Assembly: GCA_016764915.1 (NCBI GenBank)
Contig: JAESQY010000128.1
Location: 1 to 64,000 of the forward strand
DNA length: 64,000 nucleotides
From: Aliivibrio sp.
GTDB taxonomy: Bacteria; Pseudomonadota; Gammaproteobacteria; Enterobacterales; Vibrionaceae
Direction: 5' to 3'
Made by a program: the position numbers and the translations under genes
Part shown: positions 55,935 through 64,000 of the stretch, piece by piece
Numbering within the stretch: position 1 is the first letter of the stretch
Layout of the letters: every line of letters begins with the position of its first letter
Notes under the pieces: model-generated
The model's input: the letters and a program-made list of their open reading frames with translations, nothing else
Database searches by the model: none
Told to the model about the DNA's origin: nothing

Positions 55935-57245
55935 ATGAGAACGCCACAAAATTTAACCACTCGTTCAGGGGAGCGAATTGCTGTCGTCACGGGACTAAGA
56001 ACACCATTTGCTAAGCAGTCAACTGCATTCAGTACCGCCCCAGCGGTAGACATGGGTAAGATGGTCGTTAACCAGATGTTAAATCAGTTTGATATTGATC
56101 CCGCTATTATTGATCAAGTGGTATTTGGCCAAGTGGTGCAAATGCCTGAAGCGCCCAATATTGCGCGTGAAATTGTGTTAGGAACAGGTATGAATGTCAG
56201 CACTGATGCGTACAGTGTTACTCGCGCTTGTGCCACCAGTTTTCAAGCTGCAGCCAATGTTGCTGAGAGCATTATCTCTGGAACGATTGATGTCGGCATT
56301 GCCGGTGGGGCAGACTCTTCGTCTGTATTGCCGATTGGTGTATCAAAAAAATTCGCGGCGACCTTATTAGCATTGAGCAAAACCAAAACAGTTGGCCAAA
56401 AAGTGGCGTTACTGCGAAAGCTGTCGCTAAAAGATTTGGCTCCGGTGCCCCCTGCGGTTGCCGAGTACTCAACTGGCATTAGCATGGGACAGACTGCTGA
56501 GCAGATGGCTAAATCCCACTCGATCAGTCGTCTCGCCCAAGAAGAGTTAGCGCATCGCTCGCACACCTTAGCAGCAAAAGCGTGGGCTGATGGTTTGATT
56601 CAAGGGGAAGTGATGACTGCCTGTCCAGAGCCTTATAAATCCTGGATAGCAAAAGATAACAATATTCGAGAAAACTCGACCTTAGAGAGTTACGCAAAAC
56701 TCAGACCTGCATTTGATCGCAAGTATGGGTCGGTCACTGCTGCAACCAGCACGCCACTGACGGATGGTGCTGCGGCACTATTAATAATGAGAGAAGGTCG
56801 AGCCAAAGAGCTTGGTTTAGAGGTTCTGGGTTACATTCGCTCATACGCCTTTTCAGCGATAGATGTCCATCAAGACATGTTGATGGGCCCCTCTTATGCC
56901 ACGCCAATAGCCCTAGATAGAGCAGGCATCACCTTAGCGGATCTGACCCTAATCGATATGCATGAAGCGTTTGCCGCACAGACATTAGCCAACGTAAAAA
57001 TGTTCGGCTCCGCTCAGTTTGCCAAAGAGAAGTTAGGTCGAAGCCAAGCGATTGGTGAGATTGATATGGATAAGTTTAATGTGTTGGGCGGCTCCCTTGC
57101 TTACGGTCACCCGTTTGCGGCAACTGGGGCAAGAATGATCACCCAAACTTTACGTGAACTGAAGCGTCGCGGTGGCGGTTTAGCTCTGAACACGGCTTGT
57201 GCGGCGGGTGGATTAGGCGCGGCAATGATTTTGGAGGCAGAATAA
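55935..57245 (+). CDS. fadI: 3-ketoacyl-CoA thiolase FadI
   Basis: Last step of fatty-acid beta-oxidation: cleaves 3-ketoacyl-CoA to acetyl-CoA and a shortened acyl-CoA. 436 residues from the ATG at 55935, 5 bases after AAGGAG; a GTG three bases earlier is less well placed. The acyl-accepting Cys99 lies in [14 protein letters not shown]; the His motifs are [10 protein letters not shown] and [11 protein letters not shown], and the second Cys is in [13 protein letters not shown]. Length matches E. coli FadI. Its stop overlaps the fadJ start by one base. Confidence 0.95.
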   Translation: MRTPQNLTTRSGERIAVVTGLRTPFAKQSTAFSTAPAVDMGKMVVNQMLNQFDIDPAIIDQVVFGQVVQMPEAPNIAREIVLGTGMNVSTDAYSVTRACATSFQAAANVAESIISGTIDVGIAGGADSSSVLPIGVSKKFAATLLALSKTKTVGQKVALLRKLSLKDLAPVPPAVAEYSTGISMGQTAEQMAKSHSISRLAQEELAHRSHTLAAKAWADGLIQGEVMTACPEPYKSWIAKDNNIRENSTLESYAKLRPAFDRKYGSVTAATSTPLTDGAAALLIMREGRAKELGLEVLGYIRSYAFSAIDVHQDMLMGPSYATPIALDRAGITLADLTLIDMHEAFAAQTLANVKMFGSAQFAKEKLGRSQAIGEIDMDKFNVLGGSLAYGHPFAATGARMITQTLRELKRRGGGLALNTACAAGGLGAAMILEAE

Positions 57246-59431
57246 TGAGTCAGTCAACGGTAGTAGAAAAAAACGTTTCAGAGAGCGAAAAAAACGCTGA
57301 GATAAAAAAGGATGGTGCGACCCTAGCACCCTCGTCTGCATTTACCTTATCCATTGATGATAATGCGATAGCTTGGCTGACCATTGATGTACCCAATGAG
57401 AAAATGAATACGTTGAAGGCCGTTTTTGCCCAGCAGGTTACCGATGTGTTGGATGAGATTGACCAACGTAAAAAAGAGATTAAAGGGGTGATTGTTCACT
57501 CAGCCAAACCGGACAATTTTGTTGCAGGTGCAGACATTAGAATGTTAGATGCTTGCACAACGGCAGTAGAAGCACAGCAGTTGGCAGAACAAGGACAAGC
57601 CCTATTTGCACGCCTTGAAGGGTTACCATTTCATGTGGTTGCTGCCATTCACGGGCCTTGTCTTGGCGGTGGATTAGAGTTGGCATTAGCGTGCCACTCA
57701 AGAGTGTGCAGCGATGCAGATATCACGCGAATCGGTCTGCCTGAAGTGCAACTTGGCCTGCTTCCAGGTTCGGGTGGTACACAGCGTCTTCCAAGGTTAG
57801 TGGGTGTGTTGCCAGCGTTAGATATGATTTTAACGGGAAAGCAACTACGCGGTAAAAAAGCAGCGAAGCTGGGCGTGGTGGATGCGTGTGTTCCGGAGTC
57901 CATATTATTAGACGTGGCTCAAAAGCTGGCATTAGGAAAGAAACCAAAACGTCATTTAGGCACTAAAGAGTGGTTAATGGCGAAAAACCCGCTAGGAAGA
58001 GCTGTCATTTTTGATCAAGCGGCGAAAAAAACCAATGCTAAAACGAGAGGCAATTACCCAGCAGCCGATGCCATTTTAGAAGTGATTAAAATAGGGCTGC
58101 AAAAAGGGATGAAAAAAGGACTGCAGTTAGAGGCCAAACGCTTTGGTGAACTGGTGCAATCTTCGGAATCAGCGGCGTTGCGCAGTATCTTTTTTGCCAC
58201 TACCGCAATGAAAAAAGAGCAAGGAAGTGATGCTGAACCTAACGTGGTATCGAGCGTTTCCGTTCTTGGTGGTGGCTTGATGGGGGCGGGAATCGCTCAT
58301 GTCTCAGTTGCTAAAGCGAATATTCCAGCCCGTATTAAAGATGTCTCTAATGATGGTGTGTTAAACGCACTCTCGTATAATTTTGCTCTTTTTGAGAAAC
58401 AGCGTAAACGTAGAATTATTACCAAAGCGCAACAGCAGCAAAAGATGATGCAACTGTCTGGTGCTATCGATTTTACCGGGTTTGCTAAATCTGATGTGGT
58501 GATAGAAGCGGTATTTGAGGACTTGGCCCTTAAGCAGCAGATGGTGGCCACAACAGAAGAGAACGGTAAAGAGGGGGTGATTTTTGCCACCAATACCTCA
58601 TCGCTGCCCATACACCAGATAGCTGAAGGCGCTAAAAAGCCCGAAAATATTATTGGTTTGCACTATTTTAGTCCGGTAGAGAAAATGCCGTTAGTGGAAG
58701 TCATTCCGCACCAAGGCACTTCGGATGAAACGATCTCTACCGTGGTATCACTGGCGAAAAAGCAGGGAAAAACGGCAATAGTGGTTGCTGATAAAGCAGG
58801 GTTTTATGTCAACCGTATCTTAGCTCCCTATATGAATGAGTCGGCTCAAGTATTAATGTCTGGTGAGCCGATTGATCATATTGACCGCGCTCTGCTTGAT
58901 TTTGGTTTCCCAGTTGGCCCCATTACTCTGCTTGATGAAGTCGGCATCGATATTGGTTCGAAAATCATGCCGATTTTGGTTGCTGAACTTGGTGAGCGAT
59001 TCCAAGGGCCAGATGTGTTTGATCTGCTGTTGAAGGACAATCGAAAAGGTCGAAAAACCAATCGAGGTTTCTACCGTTATAAAGGTAAGAAAAAAGCGGT
59101 CGATAAATCGGTGTATAAACTGCTAAAGCTCAAACCGGTTCAAAAGCAGTCAGCCCCAATTATTGCCAAACGTTGCGCGTTAATGATGCTTAATGAAGCG
59201 GCTCGTTGTTTGGATGAGGGCATTATACGCTCTGCCCGTGATGGGGATATTGGCGCCATCTTTGGCATTGGTTTCCCTCCATTCTTAGGCGGTCCTTTCC
59301 GTTACATGGACAGTGTCGGGATCAGTCAGATTGTTGATGAGATGAATCAACATGCGAAAAAGTATGGTGATAGATTTTTGCCATGCGACATATTGGTTGA
59401 GATGGCGGAAAACAGTCGACGTTTTTATTAA
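57245..59431 (+). CDS. fadJ: Fatty-acid oxidation multifunctional enzyme FadJ
   Basis: Enoyl-CoA hydratase / 3-hydroxyacyl-CoA dehydrogenase partner of FadI. 728 residues from the ATG at 57245 ([18 protein letters not shown]), with ~30 extra polar residues before the hydratase fold. Hydratase motifs are [10 protein letters not shown] and [18 protein letters not shown] with the Glu in [19 protein letters not shown]. The NAD-binding motif is [15 protein letters not shown], then NTSSLPI and [17 protein letters not shown] with the catalytic His. Coupled to fadI. Confidence 0.95.
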   Translation: MSQSTVVEKNVSESEKNAEIKKDGATLAPSSAFTLSIDDNAIAWLTIDVPNEKMNTLKAVFAQQVTDVLDEIDQRKKEIKGVIVHSAKPDNFVAGADIRMLDACTTAVEAQQLAEQGQALFARLEGLPFHVVAAIHGPCLGGGLELALACHSRVCSDADITRIGLPEVQLGLLPGSGGTQRLPRLVGVLPALDMILTGKQLRGKKAAKLGVVDACVPESILLDVAQKLALGKKPKRHLGTKEWLMAKNPLGRAVIFDQAAKKTNAKTRGNYPAADAILEVIKIGLQKGMKKGLQLEAKRFGELVQSSESAALRSIFFATTAMKKEQGSDAEPNVVSSVSVLGGGLMGAGIAHVSVAKANIPARIKDVSNDGVLNALSYNFALFEKQRKRRIITKAQQQQKMMQLSGAIDFTGFAKSDVVIEAVFEDLALKQQMVATTEENGKEGVIFATNTSSLPIHQIAEGAKKPENIIGLHYFSPVEKMPLVEVIPHQGTSDETISTVVSLAKKQGKTAIVVADKAGFYVNRILAPYMNESAQVLMSGEPIDHIDRALLDFGFPVGPITLLDEVGIDIGSKIMPILVAELGERFQGPDVFDLLLKDNRKGRKTNRGFYRYKGKKKAVDKSVYKLLKLKPVQKQSAPIIAKRCALMMLNEAARCLDEGIIRSARDGDIGAIFGIGFPPFLGGPFRYMDSVGISQIVDEMNQHAKKYGDRFLPCDILVEMAENSRRFY

Positions 59432-59460
59432 GTTGACCGGTCCTGATATGGGTTAATAGA

Positions 59461-59485
59461 AAAGAGCCGTAAAGGCTCTTTTTTG
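59461..59485 (+). terminator. Rho-independent terminator after fadJ
   Basis: Arms AAAAGAGCC (59461-59469) and GGCTCTTTT (59475-59483) with loop GTAAA and a T run. It may also end the - strand gene that stops at 59486. Confidence 0.88.
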
Positions 59486-60601
59486 TTAAAACATAAAGCT
59501 TAAGTTGGCGGCGGCGCCAATTTGGTTTTCACCCGCGTAGGAGCCTGCGAGATCAATATTAAACACACCAAACGGACTGATACCAATACCAGCAGTGATA
59601 GCGTCATCAAGTGTATCTTCCATGTCATGTTGATAACCGGCTCGTAGTTGTAGCCAATCAAAGGCATTACCCTCGATACCAACACGAACAAACTGGGTAT
59701 CATCATCCACATTCTTAAAGCGCTCTTGACTCATCAGTTCAAGATCAAGACCCACAGTGAAGGCCTGAACCGTATAAGCACCAGCGATGGTCAGCTGTGG
59801 ACTCATCTCGTAGGTATCACTCCTACCTGCAACCGTAATGGTGTTGACATCTTGTTTGAGTATATTTTGTAATGACGCGCCGACTCTAAAGTTATCTTTA
59901 AGCCAGACTGCGCCAATATCAAGATTGGCTGCGCTGTCGGTTTTCTCATTTTCATCATAATCTGAGACATCAAAATCTTCGACCGTGACTCGTTCAATAT
60001 AAGTACTAAACTGTTGGTATTTTGGGGTGATACCAAACGAAAATTTCTCCCCTGAAATTTCATACTGCTTAGCAAAAGCGACACCATATTCAGCGTAACC
60101 AAAGCCCAAAAGGTCAGCAAAAGATTGTGTATAGTCGGCTATGTTTACGTCGGTCACCACAACAACATCAACAAACCCCTTAGTATAAAAGTTAATTGAT
60201 ATTGTCTCATTGGGGATGGCAACAGCGATACCAGCGGCGGCTTTTACTGCCAGTGGTGCGTTTCCGTCTAGCTCTATTAACAGGCGGTCGATATCAACTT
60301 GTGCGCTAAGGTCACCGCCTTCTAATCGTTTAATCTCATCTTGAAGATCATCCATTGTATCGATCGTGTTATCCACATCACTTGCATTAATGGCAACGGC
60401 GGGAATAAGAATCGCCGCATTATCCGATTTTCTATATACGGCGACTAATGCTGGATTATAAAAAGGAGCCGCTAAGTAATCTGCAGTGGCGACCCCGATA
60501 TTTCCCATACCATTCGAACGACCATCGGCGGAAAATGTGGCGGAGTGAGCATAGGTGCTGGCAATCGTTAAACCGGCCACAACAATCAGTTTTTTATTCA
60601 T
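59486..60601 (-). CDS. TraF-like (TraF_2 family) outer-membrane barrel protein
   Basis: 371 residues from the ATG at 60601, with AAGGGA 7 bases before it; an upstream in-frame start at 60646 would add 15 residues before the signal peptide. The signal peptide (KLIVVAGLTIASTYAHS) leads to TFSADGRSNGMGNIGVATAD and FYNPALVAVYRKSD, then many alternating beta strands and a terminal Phe (ANLSFMF), all as expected for an outer-membrane barrel. Databases call this family conjugal transfer TraF, but no conjugation genes are near and a transport or porin role is more likely. Substrate unknown. Confidence 0.75.
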   Translation of the reverse strand: MNKKLIVVAGLTIASTYAHSATFSADGRSNGMGNIGVATADYLAAPFYNPALVAVYRKSDNAAILIPAVAINASDVDNTIDTMDDLQDEIKRLEGGDLSAQVDIDRLLIELDGNAPLAVKAAAGIAVAIPNETISINFYTKGFVDVVVVTDVNIADYTQSFADLLGFGYAEYGVAFAKQYEISGEKFSFGITPKYQQFSTYIERVTVEDFDVSDYDENEKTDSAANLDIGAVWLKDNFRVGASLQNILKQDVNTITVAGRSDTYEMSPQLTIAGAYTVQAFTVGLDLELMSQERFKNVDDDTQFVRVGIEGNAFDWLQLRAGYQHDMEDTLDDAITAGIGISPFGVFNIDLAGSYAGENQIGAAANLSFMF

Positions 60602-60699
60602 TGATGATCCCTTAAATATTCGATGCGCATGAAAGTAGCGCGTCAAGTTCCATATTTAAGAATAGGACAATAAAATGGTTTTTCCAGCGATGTAGCGCG

Positions 60700-63477
60700 T
60701 TAACCGAGCTCTACATCTTTTGCTCTGAGTTGAAAGCGGTCAATAGATCCAATCTCTTTACCAATGTGAAGCCTATCAAGCTCGTGATGAGCTTCACCTT
60801 GGCTGTGCATGATTAAGCGATTCGCCGTACGGGGTTTAAGGTCAGATACAATAAAGCGCAGCATTTCAGATCGGGATAAATTGCTGAGTTCGGAGATAAC
60901 TTTTTCTCGCTGATCAAATTGATAGTCTTTATTACCAATGCTTACCCATAAACGTTGCCCACGGGTTCTGAGGTTAGTATCTACTTCGTTTATCTGATCA
61001 ATCAGTCCCATTTTACTGCTGTTCCAATGGTAGTCACTCAGTTCGAGCAGTACTAAAGAGAAGGCATTAATAAACTCATCAATCGCTTCTTGCAAATGCG
61101 CAGGAGAGGCCATCGGTGACTGTACGTACATAATGAGACCTGGGTGTTTATTTAATGGAAGATTGCCTGTCCCGACCATATAACCTAACTGCTGTTTGGT
61201 TCTTATCTCATGAAAAAAGGTGGCGGACATAAGGTGGTTAGCCAAAGTGTAGATAGCAATGTTGACGGGTTCAGTGCTGACGGATTGATAATAAACCAAT
61301 ATCGCTGAATCAGCGTGTTGACAGAACAGCTCTTTTTGAAAAGTGCCAGACTCACCTAACATGATCAATGGACGCAATGACTCATCATACTTTTGGTCTT
61401 GAACGTGCAACGTGGTCTTAACCGTCTCTGCAAGCTTCAAAGCATCGTTAACCAACCAGTCGCCATAAACGAACATATCAATATGAACTTCGGCAAACAT
61501 CGCTTTAACAAAGGGGGGAAGCTCTTCAACTTGAATGCCCTCTAACGCCTCAATAAGATCTGGGTATGGTGGGTTGTTAGGTTGCAAAATACCAGTAAGT
61601 GCGTTGAAAAGCTGAGAAATAGGACGATCTTTGGCGGCATTATTCCAATTTCTGAGCAGTAAGGTTTTGATGACATCAAAGCGTTTTTGGCTAAATTTTC
61701 GTTCACTGAACTTGTTTAAGATCAGATCCAATAGTAGCGGTTGTTTTTGGCTAAAACCTGAAATGGCCAATGTTACGCCGCCTTGGTGAGCGTAAATGTT
61801 GTAATTCATTCCGGCGACTTCGGCTTGATAGGTCTCTTGGCTGAGTGAATCCATTAACATCTCAACACAGAGACGCGTTTTTACAATTTTACGAGCCGTT
61901 GACACCGCGTGAGGGCTATCAATGGCAATGTAGATAACCCCTTTAGGGATTCGAAATTCGTGCTCTTGTTTATGCCAAAGCCTGAAACCAGGTAATTCTT
62001 GTACTATTTTCGGATTGCCATCATTGCCCTCGAGTTCATGGGGTTCCAATTGATGACAGATGTATGGATTTTTTTCAGGCATCGATAAACGAGCATTATT
62101 ACCTGGGTTTTGCCAAAGTGTTAGCTGCTCTGCTGTGAATGGTGTCATTGAGTATGGCGTATCATACCAATCGTCTGTTTGGTTATACTCTTGCCCTTGA
62201 GCAACGAGGGTGATGCGCGCATTTTGTACCGTGAAATAGTTGATTATCTCTTTAATGTCTTGCTCACGATATTCATTCATCATGTAGTCAGCATAAATCG
62301 TATCATTTTCAGAAAATCGCTGCATGTTCATGACTAGATGGCTAACGATGTCGATCGGTTTTGTTTTTTCTTGGAAACGAAAAGCAGACTCTAAAACGGC
62401 TTTTTTCTCATTGTAGCGCCACAAATCTAATCCGGATGTGGTGATCAGGTCAATAAACTGAAAAGTGATGGTGATGATTTTTTCTTTGTATTTTAACCCG
62501 CGCTCAGTGAGCCCAAATCCAATGGTAAACTCGCGATAGTTACTGCCTCGGACACCACCTCCAGCGGAAAGGGCGGTAATATAGCCTAAGTTTTTTAAAT
62601 AACCCAATAGACTACCCGGCCCTTCGTAACCAATTAAGTGAGCAATGTATGAAAGGGGCTTGGTTTGATAAAAATTATCAATATTTGGCAGTGAAAAAGA
62701 GAGCGTCAGTTTTCGCATCTCTTTAAGCGGCTCTATGGTTATCCATTGAGATTTTTGCGCTTCCGTCAGCAGGGGAACATCAATGCTTTTTCCTACTAAA
62801 TTTTTATTGGTAATGGATGAGAAATGGTGCTCGGCGAGTTGGTTCAGTTGGTCTAAATCTTGAGGCCCTAATATAACCGCTGTCATCAGATCTGCAGAGT
62901 AGTGATTTTGATGAAAGGCAATGATCTCATCTCGAGTATTCGACCCGTCTCTGTCTGCAAGGGTATCAGTGCTGCCGACAGAAAACTTTGAGAAAGGGTG
63001 TTGAGGATTGGTCGTCTGTTTTTGTACTTGATATAAGCGGCGAGAATCCTCTTTTAACTTCAGTTTGTATTCTGAATCGACAGCTTGTCGCTCTTTGTCG
63101 AGTGCATCGGCATTAAAAAGTGGGGCGTAAAAGAATTGGCCAAAGCGCTCGAGCCCCTCATCAAACAAGTCAGGATTGATGTCAAAGAAAAAAGTGGTGT
63201 GCTCTGTGCCTGTCCATGCGTTGTTGTTGCCGCCATGTTGATTGATGAAAGATTGAAACTCACCCACTTTAGGGAATTTTTCAGTGCCTAAAAACAGCAT
63301 GTGTTCTAAGAAATGAGCCATGCCTTCTCGGTCAGCGGGATCATCAAAATGACCGACGTTAACGGAAAGAGCCGCAGCAGAGCGAGAGGCCTGGTCATCA
63401 TTGATCAGTAGTACTCTTAATCCATTGCTAAGAACGACGTAGCGGTATTTTTTATTATCATTAGGGCTAACGTGCAC
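60700..63477 (-). CDS. Insulysin/pitrilysin-type M16 metalloprotease
   Basis: Zinc peptidase that degrades peptides inside a closed chamber. 925 residues with a GTG start (GGAG seven bases before). The inverted zinc motif HFLEH is at 55-59, with the third ligand Glu136 in AVDSEYKLK. The segments MLFLGTEKFPKVGEF, NPQHPFSKFSVGS and FFYAPLF resemble eukaryotic insulin-degrading enzyme more than E. coli protease III. There is no signal peptide, so it is likely cytosolic, unlike periplasmic PtrA. It stands alone, divergent from sixA. Confidence 0.9.
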   Translation of the reverse strand: MHVSPNDNKKYRYVVLSNGLRVLLINDDQASRSAAALSVNVGHFDDPADREGMAHFLEHMLFLGTEKFPKVGEFQSFINQHGGNNNAWTGTEHTTFFFDINPDLFDEGLERFGQFFYAPLFNADALDKERQAVDSEYKLKLKEDSRRLYQVQKQTTNPQHPFSKFSVGSTDTLADRDGSNTRDEIIAFHQNHYSADLMTAVILGPQDLDQLNQLAEHHFSSITNKNLVGKSIDVPLLTEAQKSQWITIEPLKEMRKLTLSFSLPNIDNFYQTKPLSYIAHLIGYEGPGSLLGYLKNLGYITALSAGGGVRGSNYREFTIGFGLTERGLKYKEKIITITFQFIDLITTSGLDLWRYNEKKAVLESAFRFQEKTKPIDIVSHLVMNMQRFSENDTIYADYMMNEYREQDIKEIINYFTVQNARITLVAQGQEYNQTDDWYDTPYSMTPFTAEQLTLWQNPGNNARLSMPEKNPYICHQLEPHELEGNDGNPKIVQELPGFRLWHKQEHEFRIPKGVIYIAIDSPHAVSTARKIVKTRLCVEMLMDSLSQETYQAEVAGMNYNIYAHQGGVTLAISGFSQKQPLLLDLILNKFSERKFSQKRFDVIKTLLLRNWNNAAKDRPISQLFNALTGILQPNNPPYPDLIEALEGIQVEELPPFVKAMFAEVHIDMFVYGDWLVNDALKLAETVKTTLHVQDQKYDESLRPLIMLGESGTFQKELFCQHADSAILVYYQSVSTEPVNIAIYTLANHLMSATFFHEIRTKQQLGYMVGTGNLPLNKHPGLIMYVQSPMASPAHLQEAIDEFINAFSLVLLELSDYHWNSSKMGLIDQINEVDTNLRTRGQRLWVSIGNKDYQFDQREKVISELSNLSRSEMLRFIVSDLKPRTANRLIMHSQGEAHHELDRLHIGKEIGSIDRFQLRAKDVELG

Positions 63478-63606
63478 TTTGGCGCTCCATTGTGGAAGAT
63501 TATTCTGTAATTATGGCGTTGATGTAACAGAGTAGCAAACATAAGCGTTACGATTTTAAAAAAAATTGCTACCATCGTGACTTATGTACAAATTGCGGAT
63601 GTGTTT

Positions 63607-64000
63607 ATGCAAGTGTTGATTATGCGTCATGGTGAAGCGGGCAATATTGCTCCAAGTGATGCGGAACGAGAACTGACTCCGAAAGGTGAGTTGCAATCTC
63701 TGAATATGGCCAAATGGTTATCTAATCAGCTTGAGAGTAAAATTGACTATGTATTAGTAAGCCCTTACATCAGAGCTCAACAAACATGGGATGTAGTAAA
63801 GCACGAACTGGACTTTGACCATCAGAACGTTGAAGTGTGTAAGGACATTACGCCCTACGGCCAATCTGAGTTGGTCATTGAATACATCAATGCATTAGCT
63901 GCCATGAAGTCTCTACAGACGATTTTGGTGATCTCTCACCTTCCTCTTGTCGGGTATATGACTGCGGATTGGGTCGCTGGTTTATCTCCACCGATGTTTA
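63607..64000 (+). CDS. sixA: Phosphohistidine phosphatase SixA (3' end cut by window)
   Basis: Removes phosphate from phosphohistidine of phosphotransfer proteins. Only the first 131 residues are in the window. The histidine-phosphatase signature MRHGEAG starts the protein (MQVLIMRHGEAGN) and the second catalytic His is in LVISHLPLVGY. The ATG at 63607 is preferred; a GTG at 63601 is also in frame. The 129 bases before it, shared with the divergent protease gene, hold the promoters. Confidence 0.92.
   Translation, partial: MQVLIMRHGEAGNIAPSDAERELTPKGELQSLNMAKWLSNQLESKIDYVLVSPYIRAQQTWDVVKHELDFDHQNVEVCKDITPYGQSELVIEYINALAAMKSLQTILVISHLPLVGYMTADWVAGLSPPMF

Noticed and set aside
59486..60601. 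Conjugation gene suggested by the TraF family name
   Set aside because: No other transfer genes, relaxase or oriT are in the window; the sequence looks like an outer-membrane barrel and the family name is misleading.
1..64000. CRISPR array, insertion sequence, prophage, tRNA or rRNA
   Set aside because: No spaced direct repeats, transposase or integrase genes, or structural RNA signatures were seen on either strand; the cluster is syntenic with known Vibrionaceae core regions.

Overview
The window is a chromosomal segment from a gamma-proteobacterium of the Vibrionaceae type (Vibrio / Photobacterium / Aliivibrio-like). This is inferred from gene order, from the FlrA-FlrB/FlrC sigma54 cascade, from FlhF/FlhG and ParC/ParP polar-placement genes, and from cheYZAB-cheW followed directly by the ccm genes. 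No mobile element, tRNA, rRNA or CRISPR array was seen. Coding density is high and most genes lie on the + strand up to about 52.4 kb.

Region 1 (1-13.4 kb): late part of the flagellar rod/ring operon (flgH, cut by the window edge, flgI, flgJ), an unassigned membrane protein, hook-filament junction genes flgK-flgL, three tandem flagellin genes, and the filament cap/chaperone genes fliD-flaI-fliS. The first flagellin gene has a sigma54 promoter and the other two have sigma28 promoters.

Region 2 (13.5-17.8 kb): the regulators. FlrA (sigma54 activator) has a sigma70-type promoter; FlrB/FlrC (two-component pair) follow a sigma54 promoter.

Region 3 (17.8-35.8 kb): basal body, motor switch and export apparatus (fliEFGHIJ, fliKLMNOPQR-flhB, flhA), then flhF, flhG and fliA (sigma28). 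Seven near-consensus sigma54 elements (TGG..N..TTGCW type, 16 bp) precede flgK, flaA, fliD, flrB, fliE, fliK and flhA. Together with the two sigma28 elements they let the flagellar hierarchy be read directly: FlrA -> flrBC, fliE, fliK, flhA operons; FlrC -> flgK, flaA, fliD; FliA -> accessory flagellins. The split between FlrA and FlrC targets is inferred from known Vibrio systems.

Region 4 (35.8-43.0 kb): chemotaxis genes cheY, cheZ, cheA, cheB, ParA-like parC, CheW-like parP, cheW and a DUF2802-type membrane protein, closed by a strong terminator.

Region 5 (43.2-50.2 kb): complete cytochrome c maturation operon ccmABCDEFGHI, most genes overlapping by 1-4 bases.

Region 6 (50.4-64 kb): mlaA (lipid asymmetry lipoprotein), a GGDEF diguanylate cyclase, then on the - strand a FadL-type outer-membrane protein and an ECF sigma / DUF3379 pair; on the + strand fadI-fadJ (beta-oxidation). 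FadR-like operators lie before both fadL and fadI. The end holds a TraF-like outer-membrane protein and an insulysin-like M16 protease (both - strand), and the start of sixA.

This is mainly well-known core biology; I found no clearly new multi-gene system. The least explained items are a possible small RNA / 40-codon ORF before fadI, a terminator-like hairpin coinciding with the flrBC sigma54 promoter, a 13-bp inverted repeat in the fliD leader, three 41-residue-spaced repeats in CheA, a heptanucleotide repeat on the fadL stop codon, and the orphan membrane protein gene starting on the U-tract of the flgJ terminator.
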